Assembly: GCA_023475025.1 (NCBI GenBank)
Contig: JAMCWB010000004.1
Coordinates: forward strand, 1 to 64,000
Origin: Gammaproteobacteria bacterium
Lineage (GTDB): Bacteria > Pseudomonadota > Gammaproteobacteria > Pseudomonadales > Pseudomonadaceae
DNA: 64,000 nucleotides
Direction: 5' to 3'
This document shows positions 51,898 through 61,107 of this stretch, piece by piece (the first letter of the stretch is position 1; each line of letters opens with the position of its first letter). The notes beneath the pieces were generated by a model, which saw nothing but the letters and a program-made list of their open reading frames with translations, was not told where the DNA came from and did no database searches. A program made the position numbers and the translations under genes.

Positions 51898-52938
51898 ATG
51901 ACTGATCGCATCACCCTGACTCGCCCGGATGACTGGCACATTCACTTGCGCGATGGTGACCTGTTGCCGCATACCGTGCGCGATGTCGCCCGGGTATTTT
52001 CCCGCGCCATCATCATGCCGAATCTGGTACCCCCGGTTCGCGACGGTGCCGAAGCCGACGCCTACAAGGCCCGCATTCTGGCCGCCCGGCCGAAAGAGTC
52101 CGGCTTTGATCCACTGATGGTGCTCTACCTGACTGACCAGACCACCCCCGAGATCATTCGCCAGGCCAAACGCCAGGGTCAGGCGGTAGCCGCCAAGCTG
52201 TATCCGGCCGGTGCCACGACCAACTCCCAGTCAGGCGTTACCTCGCTGGATAACATCCAGCCTGCGCTGGAAGCCATGGCCGAAGTGGATATGCCACTGC
52301 TGGTGCATGGTGAGGTCACCCACGGCGATGTGGATATTTTTGACCGGGAAAAGGTTTTCATCGATCAACACCTGGTTCGGGTTGTCGAGCGCTACCCCAC
52401 CCTGCGCGTGGTGTTCGAGCACATTACGACCGCCGATGCGGTGGACTTTGTGCGCCAGGCCCCCGAGCGTGTGGCGGCCACCATCACCGCGCACCACCTG
52501 CTGTTCAACCGCAATCATATGCTGGTCGGCGGCATTCGCCCGCATTATTACTGCCTGCCGATCCTCAAGCGCCAGCGCCATCAACAGGCGCTCTGTGACG
52601 CGGTTGCATCCGGTTCCAGCAAGTTCTTCCTCGGGACCGACTCTGCACCCCATGCCCGCCACGCCAAGGAAGCGGCGTGCGGCTGCGCTGGTTGCTACAG
52701 CGCCCATGCGGCGATCGAGCTCTATGCTGAGGTATTTGATGAATTAGGCGCACTGGACAAACTGGAAGGCTTTGCCAGTTTCCATGGCGCGGACTTTTAT
52801 CAACTGCCACGCAACCAGGATCAGATCACGCTGGTGCGTGATGCCTGGACAGTGCCGGACAGCCTGCCCCTGGGCGAGCAAAATGTTGTGCCTTTGCGCG
52901 CTGGTGAATCCATTCATTGGCGCGTGCTGACCACCTGA
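51898..52938 (+). CDS. pyrC: Dihydroorotase
   Basis: [50 protein letters not shown]. Confidence 0.97.
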   Translation: MTDRITLTRPDDWHIHLRDGDLLPHTVRDVARVFSRAIIMPNLVPPVRDGAEADAYKARILAARPKESGFDPLMVLYLTDQTTPEIIRQAKRQGQAVAAKLYPAGATTNSQSGVTSLDNIQPALEAMAEVDMPLLVHGEVTHGDVDIFDREKVFIDQHLVRVVERYPTLRVVFEHITTADAVDFVRQAPERVAATITAHHLLFNRNHMLVGGIRPHYYCLPILKRQRHQQALCDAVASGSSKFFLGTDSAPHARHAKEAACGCAGCYSAHAAIELYAEVFDELGALDKLEGFASFHGADFYQLPRNQDQITLVRDAWTVPDSLPLGEQNVVPLRAGESIHWRVLTT

Positions 52939-52956
52939 GTCGCCTAAGGAATATCT

Positions 52957-53622
52957 GTGACCGAGTTTGATTTTGATGCTGAACCCGCACGCGAGCCAGG
53001 CAAGCCCAAACCGCCAATGGCTTATCGTTTCCGGGGTTTTTTGCCGGTGGTGGTCGATGTGGAAACCGGCGGCTTCAATGCAGCAACTGATGCCCTGCTG
53101 GAAATTGCCGCTACCCCCATCCTGATGGACGAAGACGGCATGGTCTATCCGGACGATACCAGCTTTTTCCGTGTGGAACCCTTTGCCGGGGCCAATATTG
53201 AAGCCGCCGCACTGGAATTTACCGGCATCAAACTGGATCACCCACTGCGCATGGCCGTGAGTGAACAGGAAGCGCTGACCGACATCTTCAAAAATGTCCG
53301 CAAGGCGGTAAAATCAGCCGGTTGCAAACGCGCTGTGCTGGTCGGCCACAATGCCTTTTTTGACCTTGGCTTTCTCAATGCTGCGGTCGAGCGCTGCGAA
53401 ATCAAACGCAACCCCTTTCACCCCTTCTCTTGTTTCGATACCGCGACCTTGGGTGGCCTGGCCTACGGGCAAACTGTGCTGGCCAAGGCCTGCGCCGCTG
53501 CCGGCATCGACTTTGATGGACATGAAGCGCATTCGGCACGTTATGACACCGAAAAGACCGCTGAGCTGTTCTGCGCCATCGTCAATCGCTGGCGGGAAAT
53601 GGGTGGCTGGCCGCTGGACTGA
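52957..53622 (+). CDS. rnt: Ribonuclease T
   Basis: [58 protein letters not shown] (DEDDh). Confidence 0.96.
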   Translation: MTEFDFDAEPAREPGKPKPPMAYRFRGFLPVVVDVETGGFNAATDALLEIAATPILMDEDGMVYPDDTSFFRVEPFAGANIEAAALEFTGIKLDHPLRMAVSEQEALTDIFKNVRKAVKSAGCKRAVLVGHNAFFDLGFLNAAVERCEIKRNPFHPFSCFDTATLGGLAYGQTVLAKACAAAGIDFDGHEAHSARYDTEKTAELFCAIVNRWREMGGWPLD

Positions 53623-53732
53623 TCACCTGCCCAACTTGCCTGTTCGGCATCAGGGGTTTATGTTCACTAGGGTGCAATGAGGGCAAACCCGCTACCGGGC
53701 CAGCCCCGCCCATTGAACAAGGAGCCCCACTG

Positions 53733-54707
53733 ATGAAACGTACAACCCTTGCCGCTGTCTTTTCCGCCCTGCTCGGCGGCGCGCTACTGAGCTCTACCCC
53801 CGCCATCGCCGAACAGAAATTCGTCACCATTGGAACCGGCGGCCAGCAAGGCGTCTATTACCGTGTTGGTCAGAGCGTCTGCCGTCTGGTCAACCGGGGT
53901 GCCAGCGAGCATGGCTTGCGCTGCAACGCACCTTCAACCGGCGGCTCAGTGGCCAACGTCAACGCCATGCGCACCGAGAGCATGTATCTGGGCGTGGTGC
54001 AGTCAGACGTGCAATACCAGGCTGCGCAAGGCGTTGGCAACTTCGAACAACAAGGCCCGATGGACAGCATGCGTGCCCTGTTCTCGCTGCATGGCGAGCC
54101 GCTGACCGTGGTCGCGCGCAAGAGTGCCAACATCAGTGAACTGGCAGACCTCAAAGGCAAGCGGGTCAATATCGGCAATCCTGGCTCAGGCCAACGCAAC
54201 ACCATGGATGTGGTGATGCAATATCTGGAATGGACCACCGATGATTTTGCCCTGGCCTCGGAACTGACGGCGAATGAACAGGCCTCGGCGCTCGGTGACA
54301 ACAATATTGATGCCATGGTCTATGTAGTGGGTCATCCCAATGGCTCGATCCAGGAAGCCACCACTACCGTTGATGCCAACCTGGTCAATGTCACCGGCGA
54401 AGCCATCGACCAGTTGGTAGACAATTACCCCTACTATTCGCGCGCCACCATCCCCGGCGGCATGTATCGCGGCAACCCCGATGATGTTGAAACCTTCGGT
54501 GTCAGTGCCACCCTGGTCACCACCACGGCCACCGACGAGGAAACGGTCTACCAGATCGTCAAGGCCGTGTTCGACAACTTCGACCGCTTCCGCCGTCTGC
54601 ATGATGCCTTTGCCAACCTGGAACCGGAAAGCATGATCACCGATGGCCTGAGCGCGCCCCTGCATGATGGCGCCGTACGTTACTACAAGGAACGCGGCTG
54701 GATGTAA
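53733..54707 (+). CDS. TAXI-family TRAP transporter solute-binding protein
   Basis: QKFVTIGTGGQQGVYYRVGQSVCRLVNRGASEHGLRCNAPSTGGSVANVNAMR. Confidence 0.95.
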   Translation: MKRTTLAAVFSALLGGALLSSTPAIAEQKFVTIGTGGQQGVYYRVGQSVCRLVNRGASEHGLRCNAPSTGGSVANVNAMRTESMYLGVVQSDVQYQAAQGVGNFEQQGPMDSMRALFSLHGEPLTVVARKSANISELADLKGKRVNIGNPGSGQRNTMDVVMQYLEWTTDDFALASELTANEQASALGDNNIDAMVYVVGHPNGSIQEATTTVDANLVNVTGEAIDQLVDNYPYYSRATIPGGMYRGNPDDVETFGVSATLVTTTATDEETVYQIVKAVFDNFDRFRRLHDAFANLEPESMITDGLSAPLHDGAVRYYKERGWM

Positions 54708-54773
54708 GCAGCCGATACATGCTTTACCCCTCTCTGCGCCAGGCTGATTCGCCTGGCGCAGACACTGACCGGG

Positions 54774-57395
54774 ATGTTCTGCCCCATGGCCACTACCGAC
54801 AGCACGCGACAGGCTGAACTGGATGCGCTGGTCGCCAGCGTCGAGTCAGGGCCACGCCAGCCAACAGGGCTCGGCAAAACCGTTTTATTGACCCTGGCCG
54901 CGGCCTGGTCATTGTTTCAGCTCTGGATCGCCTCACCCCTCCCTTTTGTATTCAATATCGGTGTATTCAACAGTACCGAGGCGCGCTCGATCCACCTCGC
55001 CTTTGCCGTCTTTCTCGGCTTTATAGCCTTTCCGGCGCTGCGTCGCTCACCACGTCAACACATACCGCTGACCGACTGGGCGCTGGCCCTGCTGGCCAGC
55101 TTCTGCGCGGCTTATCTGTATCTTTTCTATCAACAACTGTCGCAACGCCCCGGCGCGCCCACCACCCTGGATGTGGTGGTAGCCCTGAGCGGCCTGGCGT
55201 TGCTGCTGGAAGCCACCCGCCGCACTCTCGGCCCACCACTGATGCTGGTCGCCCTGGTATTTCTGCTCTACTCCCTGCTCGGGCCACATATGCCGGGTAT
55301 TCTCGCCCACCGCGGGGTCGGCTGGCAGTCGTTGGCCAATCATCACTGGCTGACCACCCAGGGCGTGTTCGGGATCGCATTGGGCGTGTCCACCAGCTTT
55401 GTCTTCCTTTTCGTACTCTTTGGCGCCCTGCTGGAAAAAGCCGGTGCTGGCAATTATTTCATCAAGGTAGCCTTTTCCCTGCTCGGGCATTACCGCGGTG
55501 GCCCGGCCAAGGCTGCCGTCGTCGCCTCTGGCATGACCGGGCTGATTTCCGGCTCCTCGATTGCCAATACGGTGACTACCGGTACCTTCACCATTCCGCT
55601 GATGAAGCGCGTGGGTTTCAGTGCAGAAAAAGCCGGTGCCGTTGAAGTGGCTTCCTCGGTCAACGGCCAGATCATGCCGCCGGTCATGGGGGCCGCGGCC
55701 TTCCTGATGGTCGAGTTTGTTGGCATCAGTTATGTCGAGGTCATCCGCCACGCCTTCCTGCCAGCACTGATTTCCTATATCGCGCTGATCTATATTGTTC
55801 ACCTCGAAGCACTCAAGGCCGGTACGCAGGGCATCCCCAGCAGCAATCCACCGCGCCCGCTGATACGCAAGCTGCTGGGTTTTCTGACCGGCCTGTTGCT
55901 ACTGATGGCCTTGTCTTTTGCCGTCTATTACGGTCTCGGCTGGCTCAAACCCTTGCTCGGCGGCCATGCCGGCTGGGTGGTAGCCGCTGCCCTGGCGCTA
56001 GCCTATATCGGCCTCTTGCGCCTGGCCGCCCAAGTACCCGAACTGACCCTGGATGATCCAAGCAGTCCGATTGATGAGTTGCCGCAAACCCGACCCACGG
56101 TATTGGCCGGCTTGCATTTCTTGCTGCCCGTGGTGGTGCTGGTCTGGTGCCTGATGGTCGAGCGCTTGTCGCCCGGCCTGTCAGCCTTCTGGGCCACAGT
56201 CTTCATGATCGGCATCATTCTGACCCAGCGACCGTTGACGGCACTCTTTCGCCGCAACACCTCCTTGCGTTCAGCCAGCCTGCAAGGGCTGGATGACTTT
56301 TTCCAGGGTCTGGTCACCGGTGCGCGCAACATGATCGGCATCGGCATTGCCACGGCAACGGCTGGAATTATCGTTGGTGCTGTGGCCCAGACCGGTATAG
56401 GCCTGGTGCTGGCCGAGGTGGTGGAGTGGCTGTCCATGGGCCACCTGCTGTTGATGCTGCTGCTGACCGCCGTTCTCAGCCTGATCCTTGGCATGGGGCT
56501 GCCAACCACAGCCAACTACATTGTGGTTTCAGCCCTGTTGGCCCCGGTCATTGTTACCCTGGGCCAACAAAATGGCTTGCTGGTGCCGCTGATAGCGGTA
56601 CACCTGTTCGTGTTCTACTTCGGCATCATGGCGGATGTCACGCCCCCGGTCGGGCTGGCCTCCTTTGCTGCCTCGGCAGTCTCTGGTGGCGACCCGCTGC
56701 GCACCGGCTTTCAAGCCTTTTATTACAGCCTGCGAACCGCCGCCCTGCCTTTCCTGTTCATCTTCAATACCGACCTGTTGCTGATTGATGTCAGCTGGCT
56801 GCATGGCATGGTGATTTTTGTCGTTGCCACGCTCGCCATGCTGATGTTCGCAGCCGCAACCCAGGGCTGGTTTCTGGTGCGCAGCCGCTGGTATGAAAGC
56901 CTGCTGCTGTTACTGGTCGCCTTCACCCTGTTTCGTCCCGGCTACTGGATGGACCTGCTCCATGACCCTTACCAAGATGTGCCACCGAGTGAGTTGGCCC
57001 AGGTCATGGACCAGATCGACCGCGATAATTACCTGCGCATGGAGATTTCCGGTGAGGATGAGTTTGGTGATCCCCGGCAGTTTTTCCTGCTGGTACCGAT
57101 TCCGGAAGGCACTACCGGCGCCGAGCGCATGCACAACCTGGGGCTGGAACTGATTGAAGAAGACGGACGTACCCTGGTCGACCAGGTGCGCTTTGGCAGT
57201 CTGGGCGAAGAGCTGGGCTTTGACTGGGACCAGGAAATAGTCCAGCTGCAAGCGCCGGTCGACCGCTGGCGCAAGGAGTGGATGTGGTTGCCGGGGCTGG
57301 CTCTGCTGGGGCTGGTTACTGGTCTACAATGGAAGCGTCGCCGCCTGACTTGGCAAGGAGATGGATATGCTCAAACATCTGCTACTCCCCGTTGA
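54774..57395 (+). CDS. TRAP transporter fused permease (4TM-12TM) with C-terminal DUF3394-like domain
   Basis: MTGLISGSSIANTVTTGTFTIPLMKRVGF, QIMPPVMGAAAFLMVE, ILGMGLPTTANYIVVSAL; start may be MATTDS (54786). Confidence 0.94.
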   Translation: MFCPMATTDSTRQAELDALVASVESGPRQPTGLGKTVLLTLAAAWSLFQLWIASPLPFVFNIGVFNSTEARSIHLAFAVFLGFIAFPALRRSPRQHIPLTDWALALLASFCAAYLYLFYQQLSQRPGAPTTLDVVVALSGLALLLEATRRTLGPPLMLVALVFLLYSLLGPHMPGILAHRGVGWQSLANHHWLTTQGVFGIALGVSTSFVFLFVLFGALLEKAGAGNYFIKVAFSLLGHYRGGPAKAAVVASGMTGLISGSSIANTVTTGTFTIPLMKRVGFSAEKAGAVEVASSVNGQIMPPVMGAAAFLMVEFVGISYVEVIRHAFLPALISYIALIYIVHLEALKAGTQGIPSSNPPRPLIRKLLGFLTGLLLLMALSFAVYYGLGWLKPLLGGHAGWVVAAALALAYIGLLRLAAQVPELTLDDPSSPIDELPQTRPTVLAGLHFLLPVVVLVWCLMVERLSPGLSAFWATVFMIGIILTQRPLTALFRRNTSLRSASLQGLDDFFQGLVTGARNMIGIGIATATAGIIVGAVAQTGIGLVLAEVVEWLSMGHLLLMLLLTAVLSLILGMGLPTTANYIVVSALLAPVIVTLGQQNGLLVPLIAVHLFVFYFGIMADVTPPVGLASFAASAVSGGDPLRTGFQAFYYSLRTAALPFLFIFNTDLLLIDVSWLHGMVIFVVATLAMLMFAAATQGWFLVRSRWYESLLLLLVAFTLFRPGYWMDLLHDPYQDVPPSELAQVMDQIDRDNYLRMEISGEDEFGDPRQFFLLVPIPEGTTGAERMHNLGLELIEEDGRTLVDQVRFGSLGEELGFDWDQEIVQLQAPVDRWRKEWMWLPGLALLGLVTGLQWKRRRLTWQGDGYAQTSATPR

Positions 57396-57804
57396 TCTGC
57401 AACATCCCAGCTCCTGGGGCCATGCCTTACCTACAGCGATAACGCTGGCGCGGCAGAATCGGGCACAACTGACGCTACTCAGTGTCACGCCCCACTTTGG
57501 TACCCCGCTGGTGGCCGGCTATTTCCCGCAGGATTATGCCGAAGAAACCCGCAAGGCCTTGCATGAACGCCTCCGGGTATTTGTCGAAAGCCATTTGCCG
57601 GCAGACTTGCAGAGTGATTTCCTGATCGCCGGCGGCAAGGTCTGGGAAGCCGTTCTCGAGAGTGCCGAGAAACTCGGTGTGGACCTGATCGTTATGGCCT
57701 CGCACAAGCGACCCAAACTGGAGCGCATGCTGCTGGGCACCAATGCCATGCGCGTGGTGCAGCAGGCACCACAATCCGTGATGATCGTGCGCAACCCGCC
57801 GTGA
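57361..57804 (+). CDS. Universal stress protein (UspA family)
   Basis: MLKHLLLPVDLQHPSSWGHALPTAITLA...GVDLIVMASHKRPKLERMLLGTNAMRVVQQAPQSVMIVR; overlaps TRAP permease 3' end. Confidence 0.93.
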   Translation: MDMLKHLLLPVDLQHPSSWGHALPTAITLARQNRAQLTLLSVTPHFGTPLVAGYFPQDYAEETRKALHERLRVFVESHLPADLQSDFLIAGGKVWEAVLESAEKLGVDLIVMASHKRPKLERMLLGTNAMRVVQQAPQSVMIVRNPP

Positions 57805-57836
57805 GTGGGGTATCATCCCCGCACAACCGGAATTGA

Positions 57837-57892
57837 CGACAATGGCGTCGCGCTCTGCGGGCCCTGAGGCTGGCGGACGTGGCGCCTTTTTT
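57837..57892 (+). promoter_or_regulatory. Candidate ANTAR-type leader: hexaloop hairpin overlapping an intrinsic terminator, upstream of nasS
   Basis: CGAC-AATGGC-GTCG (A1/G4 hexaloop, 57837-57850); terminator GGCGTCGCG...CGTGGCGCC-TTTTTT (57844-57892); nasS ATG at 57904. Confidence 0.5.
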
Positions 57893-57903
57893 GATGGAAC
57901 ACC

Positions 57904-59118
57904 ATGACTGATCACCACCCGCCACTACCCGCCAACCTCGCCTGGGCCGATGGCAGCGATGCACCGGAAAAAAGCCTGCTGAATATCGGCTTTATGCCAC
58001 TGACCGACTCGGCCTCCCTGATCGTGGCGGCAACCCAGGGTTTTGGCCAACCCTATGGGCTGAGCCTGCAGTTGCGACGCCAGTCCTCCTGGTCTGCGTT
58101 GCGCGACCGCTTGCTCACCGGTGAACTGGATGCCGCTCAGGGACTTTATGGTCTGACCTACGGCATGCATCTGGGACTAACCGCCCAGCAGACACCCATG
58201 ACGGTGCTTATGGGGCTGAACCAGAACGGGCAAAGCATCCACCTGTCCAAAGCCTTGCTGGAGGCTGGCGTTACCGATGGCATCTCACTTGCGCGCCATA
58301 TCCGGCAATCGCCACACCGCCTGACCCTGGCGCATACCTTTCCCGGTGGCACCCATGCCATGTGGCTGCATTACTGGCTGGCGACGCACGGCATTCATCC
58401 AATGCGCGACGTGGATATGCAGGTGGTACCACCGGCACGCATGGTCGAGCATATGCAGGCCGGGCGCATTGATGGTTTTTGTGCCGGTGAACCCTGGGGC
58501 GCCCAGGCAGTCAGTGAGGGCCTGGGCTTTACAGTTACCACCAGTCAGGCCATCTGGCCGAATCACCCGGAAAAAGTGCTGACCTGCACCCAGGCATTCG
58601 TCGATCAGTATCCGAACACAGCACGCGCTCTGATCATGGCAGTGCTGGATGCCAGTCGTTTTATCGATGCCGATGCCGCCAACCGCGACAGCACCGCACA
58701 ACTGATCAGTGGCGACGCCTTTCTGGCGACCCCGGCGGCCACCTTGCTGCCGCGCTTGCAAGGTGACTACAGCGATGGCCGTGGACAGCAATGGGTTGAT
58801 CAGCATCCCCTGCGTTTTTTTGCCGAGGGCGAAGTCAATCCACCCTACCTCTCTGATGGGCTCTGGTTCCTTACCCAGTTCCGCCGCTGGGGCTTGCTCA
58901 AGCAGGACCCGGATTACCTGGCAGTGGCGCAGCAAGTACAACAGCTGGATATCTACCGCGAAGCAGCCGCTGCACTGGGCATTGCCCTGCCATCCAGCCC
59001 GCTACGCGAGAGCCGCTTGTTCGATGGCAGCCTCTGGAATGGAACAGAGCCGGCCACCTATGCCGACAGTTTTCCCATTCAGGCTCGCAGCCCATTGACC
59101 AGACCGGAGCAGGATTAA
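57904..59118 (+). CDS. nasS: NasS-like nitrate/nitrite-binding regulatory protein (NrtA/CmpA family)
   Basis: SLLNIGFMPLTDSASLIVAATQGFGQPYGLSLQLRRQSSWSALRDRLLTGELDAAQGLYGLTYG; no signal peptide; followed by nasT. Confidence 0.92.
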   Translation: MTDHHPPLPANLAWADGSDAPEKSLLNIGFMPLTDSASLIVAATQGFGQPYGLSLQLRRQSSWSALRDRLLTGELDAAQGLYGLTYGMHLGLTAQQTPMTVLMGLNQNGQSIHLSKALLEAGVTDGISLARHIRQSPHRLTLAHTFPGGTHAMWLHYWLATHGIHPMRDVDMQVVPPARMVEHMQAGRIDGFCAGEPWGAQAVSEGLGFTVTTSQAIWPNHPEKVLTCTQAFVDQYPNTARALIMAVLDASRFIDADAANRDSTAQLISGDAFLATPAATLLPRLQGDYSDGRGQQWVDQHPLRFFAEGEVNPPYLSDGLWFLTQFRRWGLLKQDPDYLAVAQQVQQLDIYREAAAALGIALPSSPLRESRLFDGSLWNGTEPATYADSFPIQARSPLTRPEQD

Positions 59119-59121
59119 GCA

Positions 59122-59700
59122 ATGCGTATTCTGCTGATCAATGATACCGAGAAAAAAGTTGGTTACCTGAAAGCCGCACTGACCGAAGCAGGCTTTGATG
59201 TCGTGGCTGAATCCGGGCTGGCCATCGACCTGCCTGAGCGGGTCGCGGCCTGCACACCGGATGTCGTGCTGATCGACAGCGACTCACCCGGACGCGATGT
59301 CATGGAGCAGGTGTGCCTGCTGACCCGCGACCAACCGCGCCCGATCGTGCTCTTTACCGATGAGCATGATCCCGGGGTAATGCGCCAGGCGATCAGCTCC
59401 GGGGTCAGCGCCTACATTGTTGAAGGCGTCGACAGCAGCCGCTTGCAGCCCATCCTCGATGTAGCCATGGCGCGCTTTGAAACCGACCAGCAGTACCGCG
59501 CCGAAATTCAGGCCCGTGAGCAGCAGCTGCATGAGCGCAAACGCATCGAAAAAGCCAAAGGTCTGTTGATGACTATGAAAGGTTGCACCGAACCCGAGGC
59601 CTACACCCTGATGCGTCGGCAAGCGATGAGCCGCCAGCAGAAACTGATTGATGTCGCCGAACAGATCATTGCCATGTCCGATATGCTGGGTACCCTCTGA
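59122..59700 (+). CDS. nasT: ANTAR-domain response regulator NasT
   Basis: MRILLINDTEKKVGYLKAALTEAGFDVVAE receiver; ERKRIEKAKGLLMTMKGCTEPEAYTLMRRQAMSRQQKLIDVAEQII ANTAR. Confidence 0.95.
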   Translation: MRILLINDTEKKVGYLKAALTEAGFDVVAESGLAIDLPERVAACTPDVVLIDSDSPGRDVMEQVCLLTRDQPRPIVLFTDEHDPGVMRQAISSGVSAYIVEGVDSSRLQPILDVAMARFETDQQYRAEIQAREQQLHERKRIEKAKGLLMTMKGCTEPEAYTLMRRQAMSRQQKLIDVAEQIIAMSDMLGTL

Positions 59701-59719
59701 AGGCCTTGATCCTTGAGGC

Positions 59720-59735
59720 TGGCATGCTTCCTGCT
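59720..59735 (+). promoter_or_regulatory. Candidate sigma54 (-24/-12) promoter upstream of nasA
   Basis: TGGCATG-CTTC-CTGCT: GG-N10-GC spacing; about 12 nt before the first leader hairpin. Confidence 0.65.
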
Positions 59736-59747
59736 TTATTCATGGCA

Positions 59748-59784
59748 AGCAGCCAACGGCGGTTGCTGACCAGACAACGACGTC
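59748..59784 (+). ncRNA. ANTAR-target two-hairpin leader of nasA
   Basis: P1 AGCAGCC-AACGGC-GGTTGCT (59748-59767) and P2 GAC-AACGAC-GTC (59773-59784); both hexaloops have A1 and G4. Confidence 0.78.
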
Positions 59785-59833
59785 ACTCCCTGACCCGGAC
59801 CAGTTCCGGGGTGGGGGGTGGCGTTTTTTTTTT
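59781..59833 (+). terminator. Intrinsic terminator (attenuator) in nasA leader
   Basis: CGTCACTCCCTG(A)CCCGGA-CCAGT-TCCGGG(G)TGGGGGGTGGCG followed by 10 T; ~18 pairs including G-U with one A/G mismatch. Confidence 0.85.
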
Positions 59834-59894
59834 GCCGAAACCATCGGGCAAAAATGGCTGGAACCCCGACACTTCGCACTTTGAGGGACCTTGC

Positions 59895-61106
59895 ATGAAT
59901 AAAAGTTTCTGGCAGGCCGGGCACACCCCGACCCTGTTCGCCGCCTTTCTCTACTTCGATCTCAGCTTTATGGTCTGGTATGTACTAGGCCCTCTGGCGG
60001 TGCAGATCGCAACTGATTTGGGCCTGAGCGCACAAGAACGGGGCATGATGGTCGCCACGCCTATCCTTGCGGGTGCCATTCTGCGTTTACTGCTCGGTTT
60101 TCTCGCTGACCGTACGTCACCGAAAGCTGCCGGCATCTTTGGCCAGATCGTGGTTATATTTGCCCTGCTGGCCGCCTGGATACTCGGCATCAACAGCTAT
60201 CACCAGGCACTCCTCCTCGGCCTCGGCCTCGGTTTTGCCGGTGCGGCATTTGCTGTCGCCTTGCCGCTGGCTTCACAGTGGTACCCCGCAGAACACCAGG
60301 GTAAAGCCATGGGCATTGCTGGCGCCGGCAATTCCGGTACCGTGCTGGCCGCCCTGTTTGCCCCGGGCCTGGCTTACCTGTTTGGTTGGCAGAATGTCTT
60401 CGGTCTGGCGCTGATTCCTTTGGTTGCCACGCTGATCATTTTCATCATGGTCGCCCGCAACGCACCACAACGCCCCAAGCCCAAGGCCGCCAAGGATTAT
60501 CTGTTGGCATTGAACGACCGCGACAGCTGGTGGTTCATGTTTTTCTACAGCGTGACCTTTGGTGGTTTTATTGGCTTGGCCAGCGCCCTGCCCGGCTATT
60601 TCAATGATCAGTACGGCCTCAACCCCGTGATTGCAGGCTATTACACGGCCGCCTGTGTCATGGCCGGCAGTCTGATGCGGCCGCTGGGCGGCGCGTTGGC
60701 AGACCGTATCGGCGGCATTCGTTCGCTGCTGTTCATGTACGCCATCGCAGCCACCTGTATTGCTCTGGTCGGCTTCAATCTGAACAGCTCCTATGCCGCC
60801 TTGGCATTATTTGTCATTGCCATGCTCGGTCTGGGTGCCGGCAACGGTGCCGTGTTCCAGCTGGTACCACAACGCTTCTACCGTGAAATCGGCGTGATGA
60901 CTGGCCTTATCGGTATGGCCGGCGGGGTCGGTGGTTTTGCCCTGGCAGCTGGCCTGGGTGCGATCAAGCAGCACACGGGTGAATACCAGTTGGGCCTATG
61001 GCTGTTTGCTGTACTCGGCGTACTGGCACTGATCGGCCTGTACAACGTAAAGCGCCGCTGGCGCACCACCTGGGGTTCGTCCTCAGCGACCTCAGCAAGG
61101 GTCTGA
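59895..61106 (+). CDS. nasA: NarK/NasA-type MFS nitrate/nitrite transporter
   Basis: MNKSFWQAGHTPTLFAAFLYFDLSFMVWYVLGPLAVQIATDLGLS..., GFAGAAFAVALPLASQWYPAEHQGKAMGIAGAGNSGTVLAALFAPGLA; start reset to ATG at 59895. Confidence 0.93.
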   Translation: MNKSFWQAGHTPTLFAAFLYFDLSFMVWYVLGPLAVQIATDLGLSAQERGMMVATPILAGAILRLLLGFLADRTSPKAAGIFGQIVVIFALLAAWILGINSYHQALLLGLGLGFAGAAFAVALPLASQWYPAEHQGKAMGIAGAGNSGTVLAALFAPGLAYLFGWQNVFGLALIPLVATLIIFIMVARNAPQRPKPKAAKDYLLALNDRDSWWFMFFYSVTFGGFIGLASALPGYFNDQYGLNPVIAGYYTAACVMAGSLMRPLGGALADRIGGIRSLLFMYAIAATCIALVGFNLNSSYAALALFVIAMLGLGAGNGAVFQLVPQRFYREIGVMTGLIGMAGGVGGFALAAGLGAIKQHTGEYQLGLWLFAVLGVLALIGLYNVKRRWRTTWGSSSATSARV

Positions 61107-61107
61107 T

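Noticed and set aside
57871-57886. GG-N10-GC pattern (TGGCGGACGTGGCGC) as a sigma54 promoter for nasS
   Set aside because: Poor match outside GG/GC and it is the 3' arm of a terminator too close to the start codon
59703-59730. Hairpin GAGGC-TGGCAT-GCTTC as a possible first ANTAR hairpin for nasA
   Set aside because: Loop lacks A1/G4 and the region overlaps the predicted sigma54 promoter, so it is probably not transcribed from that promoter; the pair at 59748-59784 fits better
59706-59894. N-terminal extension of the nasA ORF in the supplied track
   Set aside because: The extension runs through the leader hairpins, terminator and T-tract; the MFS protein starts at ATG 59895 (MNKSFWQAGHTPTLF)
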